Counted from the stretch's first letter, positions 47,473 through 56,297 are shown. The stretch is DNA of 64,000 nt from Sphingomonas sp. Leaf339 (GCF_001426195.1 NZ_LMRS01000023.1:186001-250000); one strand, 5' to 3'. Numbers and translations are program-made. The notes: generated from the sequence alone by a model not told the origin.

Positions 47473-47508
47473 CGATCGGATCGTCACGCTGCCGGGCAGC
47501 GTAGCGGA

Positions 47509-47853
47509 TCAGCCGTCGTAGTCGGCACCCAGATTCTGGTTGCGCGGCGGGGCGGCGGCGGTGAGGCGCAGCGCCTCTGCCGCACCGGACAGCGAGCCGA
47601 CGGCATCGACCTCGTCATCGTCGTCGATCTGCACCTTCTGCAGCGACGAGATGACCGATTCTTCGAGATGGTCGGGGCGCACGCGCTCCTCGGCGATCTC
47701 ACGCAGAGCGACGACCGGATTCTTGTCGCGATCGCGGTCGAGCGTCAGATCGGCGCCGCCGGAAATCTGACGTGCCCGCTGGGCCGCGAACAGCACCAGG
47801 TCGAAGCGATTGGAAACCTTGTCGACGCAATCCTCGACGGTGACGCGCGCCAT
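47509..47853 (-). CDS. rpoZ: RNA polymerase omega subunit RpoZ
   Basis: The 114-residue protein begins [29 protein letters not shown], the conserved omega N-terminus that latches the beta-prime subunit, followed by [12 protein letters not shown]. The acidic C-terminal tail ([11 protein letters not shown]) is typical of Alphaproteobacteria. It is a single gene ending at the shared terminator. In many relatives spoT/rel follows; here the next gene upstream on the other strand is a PLD-family synthase. Confidence 0.96.
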   Translation of the reverse strand: MARVTVEDCVDKVSNRFDLVLFAAQRARQISGGADLTLDRDRDKNPVVALREIAEERVRPDHLEESVISSLQKVQIDDDDEVDAVGSLSGAAEALRLTAAAPPRNQNLGADYDG

Positions 47854-47967
47854 GCCGTGTCCTTCAAATACCCGGGAAATAGGGAGAGCCGTGGCGGCTA
47901 GCAGACCGGGCCGCCAAAATCAAGGTTGGCGGGGCGCGGCGCCAGCGACTGCGCCGGCACGAGGAAC

Positions 47968-49212
47968 ATGGATCAACTCGGCGCTCTTGCGCGTAATGAG
48001 GGGATGGCATCGGTCAATCAGCGCGCCCCGTCTCCCAATATTAACACGCCGCCGCCCGAGCAGCCGGTATTCACGGTGGACGGCAATCGGCTGACCCTGC
48101 TGGACACCGGGCCGCGGCGGCTGGATGCGTTGGTGGCGCTGATCGAGGGCGCGCAGCGGACGCTGCGGGTACTGTATTATATCTATGCCGATGACGGGGC
48201 GGGCCGGCGCGTGAACGAGGCGCTGGCGGCGGCGGCGCGGCGCGGGGTCGATGTGGCGCTCGTCATCGACGGGTTCGGCAGCGACGATACCGATGACGCG
48301 TTCTTCGATCCGCTGCGCGAGGCAGGGGTGGATATGTGCCGCTTCGCCGCGAAGTTCGGGCGGCGGTATCTGCTGCGTAACCATCAGAAGCTGGCGCTGG
48401 CGGATGCGGAGGATGCGCCGCGAATCATCATCGGCGGCTTCAATGTCGAGGATGATTATTTCGGAACGGCAGCGGAGCAGGCATGGCGCGATCTCGGTCT
48501 GCTAGTCGAGGGGCCGGCGGCGGCGCGGATGGCGGCGTATTTCGATGAGCTGAGGGCGGCGATCGAGCATCCCAATCCAAAGATCAGGCCCCTGAACAAG
48601 GCGTTGGCGAAATACAGCGAGACCGAGGGACCGCTCCGCTGGCTGATCGGCGGGCCGACGCGCAAGCTGTCGCCCTGGGCGCGAACGCTGCGCGATGACA
48701 TGGCTCGGGGGCGGTGCATCGACATGATCGCGGGATACTTCACGCCGAGTCCGTTGCTGTTGCGGCGAATCGAGCGGGCAGGCCGGGCAAGCAAGCGGGT
48801 GCGGATCGTGACGGCGGCGAAATCGGACAACAACGCCACGATCGCGGCGGCGCGTTTCACCTATGCCGGGTTGCTGCGACGGGGCGTGCAGATGTTCGAG
48901 TTCGCGCAGACCAAGCTGCACACCAAATTGTATGTCGTCGACGATGCGGTGCATGTCGGATCGGCCAATTTCGACATGCGCAGCCTGTTCATCAATCTGG
49001 AACTGATGCTGCGGATCGAAGACCGTGCTTTTGCCGACCATGTCCGGGGATATGTGGATGGCGAGATCGCACAGTCGGAGGCGATCACCTGGGAGGTGTA
49101 CAAGGCGCGGACGGGTTGGTGGCAGCGGGTGAAGCAGTTCGGCGCGTACCTGACGCTGGCGGTCGTCGATCCCAGCGTGTCGCGGGGGCTGAATTTCGGG
49201 ATCGACGAATAG
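47968..49212 (+). CDS. Phospholipase D-family synthase (cardiolipin synthase-like), intact
   Basis: From ATG 47968 the protein has 414 residues with two PLD domains: VLYYIYADDGAGRRV, first HKD motif HQKLALAD with GGFNVEDDYFG after it, and second HKD motif HTKLYVVDD with GSANFDMRS. No N-terminal membrane helices are visible, so it resembles ClsB/ClsC-type enzymes rather than ClsA. It probably makes cardiolipin or a related phospholipid. The start is uncertain: ATG 47968 and ATG 48004 both lack a well-spaced ribosome binding site. The other PLD gene in the window (13281-14686) is frameshifted, so this copy may be the functional one. Confidence 0.87.
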   Translation: MDQLGALARNEGMASVNQRAPSPNINTPPPEQPVFTVDGNRLTLLDTGPRRLDALVALIEGAQRTLRVLYYIYADDGAGRRVNEALAAAARRGVDVALVIDGFGSDDTDDAFFDPLREAGVDMCRFAAKFGRRYLLRNHQKLALADAEDAPRIIIGGFNVEDDYFGTAAEQAWRDLGLLVEGPAAARMAAYFDELRAAIEHPNPKIRPLNKALAKYSETEGPLRWLIGGPTRKLSPWARTLRDDMARGRCIDMIAGYFTPSPLLLRRIERAGRASKRVRIVTAAKSDNNATIAAARFTYAGLLRRGVQMFEFAQTKLHTKLYVVDDAVHVGSANFDMRSLFINLELMLRIEDRAFADHVRGYVDGEIAQSEAITWEVYKARTGWWQRVKQFGAYLTLAVVDPSVSRGLNFGIDE

Positions 49213-49217
49213 GCTGT

Positions 49218-49889
49218 TCAACGCGGCGTGGCAAACCAGATGACGTGGCTGGGACCCTTGCCGTTGCTGCGCGCCTTCACGCTGACTTCATCGGTGTCGA
49301 AACCGGCGGCGTGCAGGCGGCGGGTGAAGGCGGGGTCGGTGCCGGCGGACCAGACGGCGAGGACGCCGCCGGGTTTGAGCGCGGCACGGGCGGTGGCCAG
49401 GCCGCGCATCGAATAGAGACGGTCGTTGGCGACACGGACGAGGCCGTCGGGGCCGTTGTCGACATCGAGCAGGATGGCGTCGTACCGGCCGCGGCCAGTG
49501 GCGATGACATCGGCCACATCGCCGCCGACCAGATCGACGCGACGGTCGTCGAGGCCGTTCGCCGTCAGCGCCGCCATCGGGCCGCGCGCCCATTCGATGA
49601 TCTCCGGCACCAGTTCGGCCACCGTCACGCGGGCATCGGGACCGAGCGCGGCCAGGCCGGCACGCAGTGTGAAGCCCATGCCGTACCCGCCGATCAGCAG
49701 ATGCGGGGCGGGGCGGCCGCGCAGGCGGTCGCAGGTCATGACCGCGAGCGCTTCCTCTGAACCGCTCATCCGGCTGCTCATCAATTCGTTGCGGTCGAGC
49801 ACGATCATGAAATCGCCGCCGCGCCGGAACAGGCGCAGTTCGTCGCCGCCGGGTATCTGCGCGGTGCCGAGCAATTCTCTGGGTGTCAT
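49218..49889 (-). CDS. Spermidine synthase-like methyltransferase-fold protein
   Basis: The 223-residue protein has the spermidine synthase/SAM-dependent fold: HLLIGGYGMGFTLRAGLAALG (nucleotide-binding glycine loop), VTVAELVPEIIEWARGP, YDAILLDVDNGPDG and ALKPGGVLAVWSAG. The N-terminal beta-part (DELRLFRRGGDFMIVLDRNELMSSRMSGSEEALA) resembles the substrate-entry hairpin of this family. Key residues for binding decarboxylated AdoMet are not assured, so polyamine synthesis should not be assumed. The start is ATG 49889; 13 residues upstream have no homology. It is convergent with the PLD gene, 5 bases apart. Confidence 0.8.
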   Translation of the reverse strand: MTPRELLGTAQIPGGDELRLFRRGGDFMIVLDRNELMSSRMSGSEEALAVMTCDRLRGRPAPHLLIGGYGMGFTLRAGLAALGPDARVTVAELVPEIIEWARGPMAALTANGLDDRRVDLVGGDVADVIATGRGRYDAILLDVDNGPDGLVRVANDRLYSMRGLATARAALKPGGVLAVWSAGTDPAFTRRLHAAGFDTDEVSVKARSNGKGPSHVIWFATPR

Positions 49890-50128
49890 CAGGCGCCGAT
49901 ACAGCGGGGGGCAGCAGGAGGCGAGCATCCTTGTTCGTCGATGGCCGGTTTGGGGGTGGAACCATCGGCCGCCGTCGATCGGTTATGGTGCCGCGACGCC
50001 TGAAAACCCGGCGCAAGCCCGGATATTTTGTAGAAACCGGCGTTTTGCCCTATCGGGCGTGCGATGGTGAACGGTGCCCATGGGTGGGTGTCGCGATTCC
50101 CGACCAACGACAGGATCAATTCGTCTCT

Positions 50129-50500
50129 ATGGCTGCCTTCAAGGAACAGAGTTTTCAGGAGCGTAACGCGCTCTCCGCCAAGGCCAAGCAGGCTGCGCTG
50201 GACAAACTGCGCGCGAAGCCGCCCGTCGACGAGGCGGAACTGGCGGAGCGGCGTGCGGCCGCGGCGGCCCGCGAAGAGGAAAAGGCGCGCCTGAGCGCCG
50301 AGAAGAAGGCGGCGCGCGAGCAGGAGATCGCCGACAAGAAGGCACGCGCGGCCGAAGCCGCCGCTGCTGCAGCGGAAGCGGCTGCCGCGGCTGCCGAGGC
50401 AGCGAAGCCCTATATCCCGACGATGCCGACCGAAGCCGAGATGAAGGCAGCGCGCGATGCGCGCTACGCCGCCCGCAAGCAGCGCGCCGGCAAGAAGTGA
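50129..50500 (+). CDS. DUF6481 family protein, Ala/Glu/Lys-rich coiled coil
   Basis: The 123-residue protein (MAAFKEQSFQERNALSAKAK ...) is a highly charged single helix or coiled coil, with runs of Ala-Glu and Ala-Ala in the centre (residues about 70-92) and a basic end (ARYAARKQRAGKK). It resembles the family DUF6481, found in sphingomonads and relatives, of unknown function. The ATG at 50129 is used because homologues begin there; the frame is open further upstream but without homology. The 239-base gap before it contains no other gene, leaving room for a long 5' leader. Confidence 0.72.
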   Translation: MAAFKEQSFQERNALSAKAKQAALDKLRAKPPVDEAELAERRAAAAAREEEKARLSAEKKAAREQEIADKKARAAEAAAAAAEAAAAAAEAAKPYIPTMPTEAEMKAARDARYAARKQRAGKK

Positions 50501-50634
50501 TGTGAAACGGGGCGGGCCGGCCGTGATGGCGGCCCGTCCTTGTGGATTACGACGTCCAATGACGTCAGGTCGATTAATCGCCGATCGTTTATCTAACGAG
50601 GCGATTGATGACGATCAGGTGCACCCAAGGTGTT

Positions 50635-50711
50635 GTCGTTGCGAGCGCAGCGCAGCAATCCAGGGCAACACGCAGAACTCTGGGTTGCTTCGGTACGCTC
50701 GCAATGACGAC
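50635..50711. repeat. Large imperfect inverted repeat (77 bp), interspersed-repeat-like
   Basis: The left arm GTCGTTGCGAGCGCAGCGCA with GCAATCCAG, and the right arm CTGGGTTGC with ACGCTCGCAATGACGAC, are near-complements around a 16-base centre. The motif around CATTGCGAGCG and GCAATCCAG is a widespread palindromic repeat of Alphaproteobacteria, mostly in gaps between genes. It sits between the DUF6481 and methyltransferase genes (convergent) and could act as a terminator. Confidence 0.7.
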
Positions 50712-50734
50712 GTTCGTATACCGAAAATCCGGTA

Positions 50735-51346
50735 TTATTCCTTCCACGCCCAGTAGAGTTGGGCGGGAGGGACGTTCCACCATTCCATATCGTGATCGAT
50801 GCGATCCCAATGCGGGTCGAGGAAGTCCTTCACCTTCGGGCTGAACTGATAGACCAGGAACGCGCCGCCGACACGCAGCGACGCGTGGGTGGCGGCGGCG
50901 ATCGCGGGGCCGACGCCGGGTGGCAGAGTCGAGAACGGCAGGCCCGACAGCACGTAATCGGCATGCGCGAAACCACGATCGGCGATGATCTGCGCCACGT
51001 CGGCGGCCGATCCCTCGACCGCCTGGAAACGCGGATCGACGATCGTCGCATCCAGATAGCGGATGAAATCGGTGTTGGTGTCGATCGCGATCAGCGTGGC
51101 GTCGGGCGCCATCCGTTCCAGGATCGGGCGGCAGAAGGTGCCGACGCCGGGGCCGTACTCCACAAAAAGTTTGCAGGAATCCCAATCGACTCGGGACAGC
51201 ATCTTGCGAATCAGCTTGTCCGAGGACGGAATGATAGAGCCGACCATCACGGGATGTTTCAGGAAGCCCTGAAAAAACATCTGTGCCGGTGACGATATCC
51301 CGGCGGGGCGGCGCACCCGGCGGGCGGCAGAGGTCGAACTAGCCAT
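50735..51346 (-). CDS. Class I SAM methyltransferase, phospholipid N-methyltransferase (PmtA)-like
   Basis: The 203-residue protein shows FLKHPVMVGSIIPSSDKLIRKML followed by the AdoMet site FVEYGPGVGTFCRPIL and YVLSGLPFSTLP, a pattern shared by phosphatidylethanolamine N-methyltransferases of the PmtA type and related rRNA adenine dimethylase-like enzymes. It would methylate PE toward phosphatidylcholine, but the substrate is inferred from family likeness. The start is ATG 51346; the residues upstream in frame have no match. The 294 bases before it, up to the next gene, show no further gene. Confidence 0.8.
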   Translation of the reverse strand: MASSTSAARRVRRPAGISSPAQMFFQGFLKHPVMVGSIIPSSDKLIRKMLSRVDWDSCKLFVEYGPGVGTFCRPILERMAPDATLIAIDTNTDFIRYLDATIVDPRFQAVEGSAADVAQIIADRGFAHADYVLSGLPFSTLPPGVGPAIAAATHASLRVGGAFLVYQFSPKVKDFLDPHWDRIDHDMEWWNVPPAQLYWAWKE

Positions 51347-51542
51347 CGAAATCCTGTCGATCGTGGTCCCCACACGAACGGCGAGGGTCTCCCCCTTCCG
51401 TCGCACAAGTGCCGAACGTGTTGCAAGCCATCGGGTTCATTCCCGCGATGGGACGAGAGCGCCGGATCGGGTCAATCCGCCGCTTGGCGCAACGATCGCG
51501 ACGTCATATCATCGATCGACCGTCGCTTACGTCCCCGTTTAG

Positions 51543-51570
51543 GGAACGCGCGTTGTCGGCGTGTCGTGTT
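51543..51570 (+). promoter_or_regulatory. Weak EcfG-like promoter candidate before the secreted protein
   Basis: GGAAC at 51543-51547 and CGTG at 51565-51568 are separated by 17 bases. The alphaproteobacterial general stress consensus is GGAAC-N16/17-CGTT, so the -10 has one mismatch. The placement about 70 bases before the gene start is reasonable. Low confidence. Confidence 0.22.
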
Positions 51571-51640
51571 TCCCCAAGCGGGAGACGGCCGCGCGATACA
51601 TAAGTGCGGCGCGCTTCCCTGTAGATGACAGGAGGAGACG

Positions 51641-52441
51641 ATGATGAAAGCCTTGTTCTTGATCGCGGCGCCATTTGCCGCAGTCCTGTTTGCGGCCACG
51701 CCCGCGACCGCGCAGAGCGTGTTCGACGGGACCTGGAAGGCCGATACCAGCACCGCCCAGTTCGGCGGCAAGCCGATGGTCCGCACGCTGAAAAGCGGCA
51801 AATATAGTTGCGTATCTTGCCCCGAGCCGTGGACGATCGCGGCGGACGGCGCGTTCCACCCGATCAAGGGCGATCCCTATACCGACGACGTATCGGTGAC
51901 GGTGATTGACCCGATGACGGTGAAGTTTTCCTACCGCAAGGCCGGCAAGGTCAATGGCGACGAAATCTGGACGGTATCGCCCGACAAGACGATGGTGACC
52001 ATGAAGGGCGAGGATAGCAGCGCCGGAAACGGCACGCCCGTCACCTATGAAACGCAGCAGACCCGCCTGGCCCCCGCTGCCGCCGATGCGCATGCAATTT
52101 CCGGTAGCTGGCGCGGCAAGAGTGGTGGGACGGTGTCCGACTCGGGTCTGATGGTGACGATGAAGACCGAGGGCGACAATCTGACCATGACCTATCCGAC
52201 CGGCGAGAGCGTGACGGCACGGTTCGGTGGGCCGGCAATGGCCATGGCCAATGATCCGGGCAAATCGATGGTGAAGTTCGCGCGGAACGGCCCATCCTCC
52301 TTCGTGTCCACGATGATGCGCGACGGCAAGGTGGTGAGCGTCACGACGGTGACGGTGAAACCGGACGGCCGAACGCTCACTTATAGCAACGAGAGCAAGC
52401 GCACCGGATCGACCGCGCAGTTTACGGCGACGAAGCAATAG
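51641..52441 (+). CDS. Secreted protein of unknown function
   Basis: The 266-residue protein has a clear signal peptide (MMKALFLIAAPFAAVLFAATPATAQ) and a beta-rich body with two similar halves: FDGTWKADTSTAQFGG and ISGSWRGKSGGT each open a lipocalin-like strand series. A CVSCPEPW motif near residue 57 could bind a metal or form a disulfide. I do not recognise a named family; similar proteins seem common in sphingomonads. AGGAGG-type sequence stands just before two adjacent ATGs (51641, 51644). The next gene begins 17 bases downstream on the same strand. Confidence 0.8.
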   Translation: MMKALFLIAAPFAAVLFAATPATAQSVFDGTWKADTSTAQFGGKPMVRTLKSGKYSCVSCPEPWTIAADGAFHPIKGDPYTDDVSVTVIDPMTVKFSYRKAGKVNGDEIWTVSPDKTMVTMKGEDSSAGNGTPVTYETQQTRLAPAAADAHAISGSWRGKSGGTVSDSGLMVTMKTEGDNLTMTYPTGESVTARFGGPAMAMANDPGKSMVKFARNGPSSFVSTMMRDGKVVSVTTVTVKPDGRTLTYSNESKRTGSTAQFTATKQ

Positions 52442-52458
52442 GAGATGGCCGTCCGCGT

Positions 52459-52785
52459 ATGACGGATCGGACGGGACAGGTGGCGGTCGTCTTCCTCTCG
52501 CAACGGCGCGAGGGGAATGACGACGCCTATGGCGCAGCGGCCGTCGCGATGGAGGCGCTGGCCGCCGACCAGCCCGGCTATTGCGGCGTCGACAGCGCGC
52601 GCGGGGCGGACGGATTTGGCATCACCGTCAGTTGGTGGGCGGATGAAACGGCGGCGGTGGCATGGCGCCAGCACCCGGTTCATGCCGTCATCCGCGATGC
52701 CGGGTGAGCAGACTGGTATGAGCGGTACGAAGTCGCAGTGGCGGGGGTGGACCGATCGTATCGGTGGGCGCGGAGTGATGGGTAG
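52459..52785 (+). pseudogene. Antibiotic biosynthesis monooxygenase (ABM)-type protein, interrupted by in-frame TGA
   Basis: Codons 52459-52704 encode 82 residues that fit the ABM ferredoxin-like fold (VAVVFLSQRREG; GYCGVDSARGADGFGITVSWW), then TGA at 52705. Reading on in the same frame gives ADWYERYEVAVAGVDRSYRW and stops at TAG 52783-52785, which is just the C-terminal pattern of this family (WYxRYxxxVAxVxRxY). The full length would be 108 residues, normal for the family, and an Arg codon CGA changed to TGA would explain the stop. The 82-residue product would lack the last helix and strand. Whether it is a true nonsense mutation, readthrough or a base error cannot be decided here. It follows the secreted protein gene by 17 bases. 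Confidence 0.72.
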
Positions 52786-52804
52786 GGCGCGTTCCGGCTG
52801 ATCC

Positions 52805-52838
52805 CCCCGTCATTCCCACCTTTGCGGGAATGACGGGG
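52805..52838. terminator. Perfect hairpin repeat between convergent genes
   Basis: CCCCGTCATTCCC and GGGAATGACGGGG are perfect complements around an 8-base loop. This is a widespread proteobacterial palindrome; it lies between the ABM gene and the cdc48-like gene end and probably serves both as terminator. Confidence 0.65.
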
Positions 52839-52851
52839 AGAGGGCGTATCG

Positions 52852-55131
52852 TCAGTCTGTCGTCGCCGGCCGGCTGGGAAACGCGAAGCCGATCGGCTGG
52901 ATCGAGGCGGCGTCCTGTTTCAGGCGGCTGGCCATCTGTTCGTAGTCGCGCTCCATTTCCGGTGTCACGCTGGCGCGCGAATCGGTGAGGGCGTGCTCGA
53001 AATCGGCCATCGTCACGTCGGTGCTGGTGATCGACCGACGCAGCGCGGCGAGACCGGCGCGGCGCGTCACGTCCTCCAGATCGGCGCCGGTGAAGCGATC
53101 GGTGCGGCGCGCGACCTCGTCGAGGTCGACATCGGACGCCAGCGGCATCTTGGCCGTCTGGATATCGAGGATGCGGCGACGGCCAGTGGCGCTGGGAACG
53201 CCGACATAGACCAGCTCGTCAAAGCGGCCCGGCCGGAGTAGCGCCGGATCGACGAGGTTGGGCCGGTTGGTCGCGCCGATGACGACGACCGATTGCAACT
53301 CCTCCAGCCCGTCCATCTCGGCAAGGATGGTGTTCACCACCCGCTCCGTCACCTGCGGCTCGCCGGCGCCGGACCCGCGCGCGGGAACCAGGCTGTCGAG
53401 CTCGTCGATGAAGATCACCGTCGGCGCAACCTGACGCGCACGCTGGAACAGGCGGGCGATCTGCTGTTCGCTTTCGCCATACCATTTCGACAGCAGGTCG
53501 GATGATTTGGTGGCGATGAAATTCGCCTGCGCCTCACGCGCGACGGCCTTGGCCAGCAACGTCTTGCCGGTGCCGGGCGGACCATACAGCAGGAACCCCT
53601 TGGCCGGGCGGATACCCAGGCGGCGGAACGCGTCGGGATTCTTCAGAGGGAGTTCGACACCCTCCTTCAGCCGTTCCTGCGCGGCGTCGAGGCCGCCGAC
53701 ATCTTCCCAGCGGACGCGTGGGGCCTCGACCATCACCTCGCGCATCGCGCTCGGCTGGACGCGTTTCAGCGCGCCGAGGAAATCCTCGCGCGTGACCGAC
53801 AGCGTGTCGAGCACCTCGGGCGGGATGGTGCGCTCTTCCAGGTTCAGCTTCGGCATGATTCGGCGCACCGCCTCGATCGCCGCTTCCCGCGCCAACGCGG
53901 CAAGATCGGCGCCGACGAAGCCGTAGGTCGTGCGCGCCAGCTCGGTGAGATCGACATGATCGCCGAGCGGCATGCCACGGGTGTGGATGCCGAGGATTTC
54001 GCGACGACCACGCTCGTCCGGCACGCCGACGACGATCTCACGGTCGAAGCGGCCGGGACGGCGCAACGCCTCGTCGATCGCCTCGGGCCGGTTGGTGGCG
54101 GCGATGACGACGATATTGGCGCGCGATTCGAGGCCGTCCATCAAGGTCAGCAACTGCGCGACGAGGCGCTTTTCTGCCTCACCCTGCACCTGACCGCGCT
54201 TGGGTGCGATCGAATCGATCTCGTCGATGAACACGATCGAGGGGGCAGCCTTTGTCGCTTCCTCGAAGATGTCACGCAGACGCGACTCGGACTCGCCATA
54301 AGCGGAGCCCATGATTTCGGGACCGTTGATAAGGAAGAACTGCGCGTCCGATTCGTTGGCGACCGCGCGGGCGAGGCGGGTCTTGCCGGTGCCGGGCGGG
54401 CCATGCAGCAGCACGCCCTTGGGCGGATCGACGCCGAGCCGCTGAAACAGTTCCGGGTAACGGAGCGGCAGCTCGACCATTTCGCGCAGGCCATCGATCG
54501 TCTGCGCCATGCCGCCGATATCGTCATAGGTGACGTCGGCACGCCGTGCCGCTTGCGGCTCCTCGTACTCGGGGCGCAGCTCGATCTCGGTATTCTCGTC
54601 GATATGGACGACGCCCTTGGGGCTGGCGGAGACGACCTGAAGGCGGATCTCCTGCAACGCATAGGCGGGCGCGTTCATGAAGCGCTGCACCGTCGGTGGC
54701 ATGTCGGACACGCGCTGGTGCCCGGCGGTGGCCACGACGTCACCCTGGCAGAAGGGGCGGCCGATGAAGGTGCGCTTCAGCGCGTTGGCAGAGCCTTGCA
54801 GGCGCAGATTCTGCTGCGCGGGCGCAAAGACGACGCGGGTGGCGGGCTTCGACTCGGCACGGCGCACCTCGACGACATCGCCCGAGCCGACGCCGGCATT
54901 GGCGCGCTGAAGCCCGTCGATCCGCAGGATGTCGAGGCCCTCGTCCTCAGGATACGGGCCAACGGCGCGGGCGGGGGTGGATTGCTTGCCGACGATCTCG
55001 ATCACGTCGCCTTCACCGATGCCGAGCGCGGCCATCAACGTGCGCGGCAGATGGGCGAGGCCCCGGCCTGAATCCTCGGGCCGGCTGTTCGCCACCTGAA
55101 TCTTGCGCGAAGGGATGTCGGTATCGGCCAT
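52852..55131 (-). CDS. Cdc48/VAT-like AAA+ ATPase with two ATPase domains
   Basis: The 759-residue protein has the Cdc48/p97 layout: an N-terminal double-psi barrel and VAT-Nc-like domain (residues about 8-185; [25 protein letters not shown]), a first AAA domain with Walker A GPPGTGKT at 244-251 and Walker [15 protein letters not shown], and a second with GPPGTGKT near 520 and [14 protein letters not shown]. Arginine fingers ([20 protein letters not shown]) are present. It should form a hexamer that unfolds proteins. Such full Cdc48 homologues are universal in archaea and eukaryotes but patchy in bacteria. The start is ATG 55131 rather than the earlier in-frame TTG-type codon. The leader carries a terminator at 55239-55269. 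Confidence 0.92.
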   Translation of the reverse strand: MADTDIPSRKIQVANSRPEDSGRGLAHLPRTLMAALGIGEGDVIEIVGKQSTPARAVGPYPEDEGLDILRIDGLQRANAGVGSGDVVEVRRAESKPATRVVFAPAQQNLRLQGSANALKRTFIGRPFCQGDVVATAGHQRVSDMPPTVQRFMNAPAYALQEIRLQVVSASPKGVVHIDENTEIELRPEYEEPQAARRADVTYDDIGGMAQTIDGLREMVELPLRYPELFQRLGVDPPKGVLLHGPPGTGKTRLARAVANESDAQFFLINGPEIMGSAYGESESRLRDIFEEATKAAPSIVFIDEIDSIAPKRGQVQGEAEKRLVAQLLTLMDGLESRANIVVIAATNRPEAIDEALRRPGRFDREIVVGVPDERGRREILGIHTRGMPLGDHVDLTELARTTYGFVGADLAALAREAAIEAVRRIMPKLNLEERTIPPEVLDTLSVTREDFLGALKRVQPSAMREVMVEAPRVRWEDVGGLDAAQERLKEGVELPLKNPDAFRRLGIRPAKGFLLYGPPGTGKTLLAKAVAREAQANFIATKSSDLLSKWYGESEQQIARLFQRARQVAPTVIFIDELDSLVPARGSGAGEPQVTERVVNTILAEMDGLEELQSVVVIGATNRPNLVDPALLRPGRFDELVYVGVPSATGRRRILDIQTAKMPLASDVDLDEVARRTDRFTGADLEDVTRRAGLAALRRSITSTDVTMADFEHALTDSRASVTPEMERDYEQMASRLKQDAASIQPIGFAFPSRPATTD

Positions 55132-55238
55132 GGGCTTCCTCTTGGACGGCAAGCGTGAGAAGTAGGAAGCCGGTTCCGGTGGTGCGAGGGGGCATGCGAC
55201 CGGGCGCCGTCAAAAACGGGGTCGAAATGACGACGGAC

Positions 55239-55269
55239 AAAAAAAGGGCCAGCACAGATGCGCCAGCCC
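55239..55269 (-). terminator. Intrinsic terminator on the minus strand upstream of the cdc48-like gene
   Basis: On the minus strand GGGCTGGCGC-atct-GTGCTGGCCC forms a 10-pair stem (some G-T pairs), followed at once by seven T. It lies about 110 bases before the cdc48 start and in the same direction, with no minus-strand gene upstream to be ended by it. Confidence 0.7.
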
Positions 55270-55335
55270 GAATAAGTTTTTAGGAGAGGATGCCTGAAAG
55301 GCGAGTTCCTTTTGTCGCCAGCCGGGTTATGTTGC
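55239..55335 (-). ncRNA. Candidate small RNA or attenuated leader ending at the orphan terminator
   Basis: The roughly 95 bases that lead into the orphan terminator contain a second dyad (GGCGACAAAAGGAACTCGCC) and a single-stranded stretch with CCTCTCC, an anti-ribosome-binding-site motif common in alphaproteobacterial small RNAs. The 5' end is a guess; no promoter was identified. The alternative is a transcription attenuator in the leader of the cdc48-like gene. Confidence 0.35.
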
Positions 55336-55358
55336 AAGTGCGAAAAGACGATTCATGG

Positions 55359-55373
55359 TTGCGCTAACTGCAA
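55359..55373. promoter_or_regulatory. LysR-type binding site candidate
   Basis: TTGC-N7-GCAA, a perfect T-N11-A dyad as bound by LysR regulators, lies 27 bases before the ATG of the LysR gene. It suggests autoregulation and possibly control of the divergent transcript. Confidence 0.42.
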
Positions 55374-55400
55374 TCGTATGTGCGGGCGGCGAGGAGAGCA

Positions 55401-56297
55401 ATGCGCAGGCTGCCACCTTTAGGATCGATCGAGGCCTTTGTTCAGGTCGCGCGATTGGGCTCGATCAAGGCCGCGGCCGAGGAGCTGGCGCTGTCCGCCC
55501 CGGCCCTCAGCCGGCGTGTCCAGTCGCTGGAACGCTTCATCGCGCGACCGCTGTTCGCCAGGCGGCATCAGGCGATGGTGCTGAACGAGGATGGCGAGCG
55601 GCTGTTGAGACAGATCGCGCCGGTGCTGGATCAACTGTCCGACGCGGTCGAGGCGATGAGCGCAGGGTCGGAACTGTTGCGTTTGCGGCTGGGCGTGTTG
55701 CCGTTGTTCGCGGCACAACGGCTGTTTCCGCATCTCGGCGCGCTGCGTAAGGCGCATCCCGAACTGCATCTGGATATCGATACCGCCGGGCACGGCGTCG
55801 CGCGATTGGGCGAAGGGCTGGACGCGGTGATCGCGCTGGCGCGGGATATCGACCCGTCGCTGTATGCGAAGCGGTTCGACCGGAATTCGGTGTACGTCAT
55901 CGGCACGCGCGCGGTGGCAGAGGGACCGCGGCCGATCACCCGGCCCGAACAGCTATCGGACGTCACGGCGCTGCTCCACCGGGAAATGCCCGATACAATG
56001 CAGGCGTGGAGCATGGCGGCGGGGCTGGGGCCGCTGAAGCCGCTCGCGGTCGATCTGTTCGATTCGGGTGGGCTGATGCTGGAGGCGGTGGCGCAGGGGC
56101 TGGGCGTGGCATTCATGCACGCCAGCCACTTCGAACATGCCAACGATCCGCGACTTGTCCGGCTGTTCCCGGAGATCGAGGTGGAGAGCCCGTACAGCCA
56201 CTGGTTCGTGTGCCGGCCGCGCGCGTTGCAGTCGAAACCGGTAAAGCTGTTCCACGACTGGTTGTTCGCGTTGTTGGAAAAGGATCGGGCTGGCTGA
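55401..56297 (+). CDS. LysR-family transcriptional regulator (GcvA-like)
   Basis: The 298-residue protein has an N-terminal winged helix (LPPLGSIEAFVQVARLGSIK, then ALSRRVQSLERFI) and a LysR substrate-binding domain (LRLRLGVLPLFAAQRLFPHL onward). The C-terminal pattern (GLGVAFMHASHFEHANDPRLVRLFPEIE) is of the GcvA/amino-acid branch. The ATG at 55401 has GGAGAG before it. A LysR dyad lies just upstream. The target is not evident: the divergent neighbour is the cdc48-like ATPase, 269 bases away. Confidence 0.9.
   Translation: MRRLPPLGSIEAFVQVARLGSIKAAAEELALSAPALSRRVQSLERFIARPLFARRHQAMVLNEDGERLLRQIAPVLDQLSDAVEAMSAGSELLRLRLGVLPLFAAQRLFPHLGALRKAHPELHLDIDTAGHGVARLGEGLDAVIALARDIDPSLYAKRFDRNSVYVIGTRAVAEGPRPITRPEQLSDVTALLHREMPDTMQAWSMAAGLGPLKPLAVDLFDSGGLMLEAVAQGLGVAFMHASHFEHANDPRLVRLFPEIEVESPYSHWFVCRPRALQSKPVKLFHDWLFALLEKDRAG

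Noticed and set aside
49976..50002. GGAAC ... CGGTT before the DUF6481 gene as an EcfG promoter
   Set aside because: The spacing to a CGTT-like element is wrong (17 bases gives CGGT, 18 gives GGTT), and it is over 120 bases from the start.
55290..55367. A 25-codon frame with an upstream AGGAGAGG
   Set aside because: The ribosome binding site touches the ATG with no spacer, and the peptide has no features; more likely part of the leader or small-RNA region read on the other strand.
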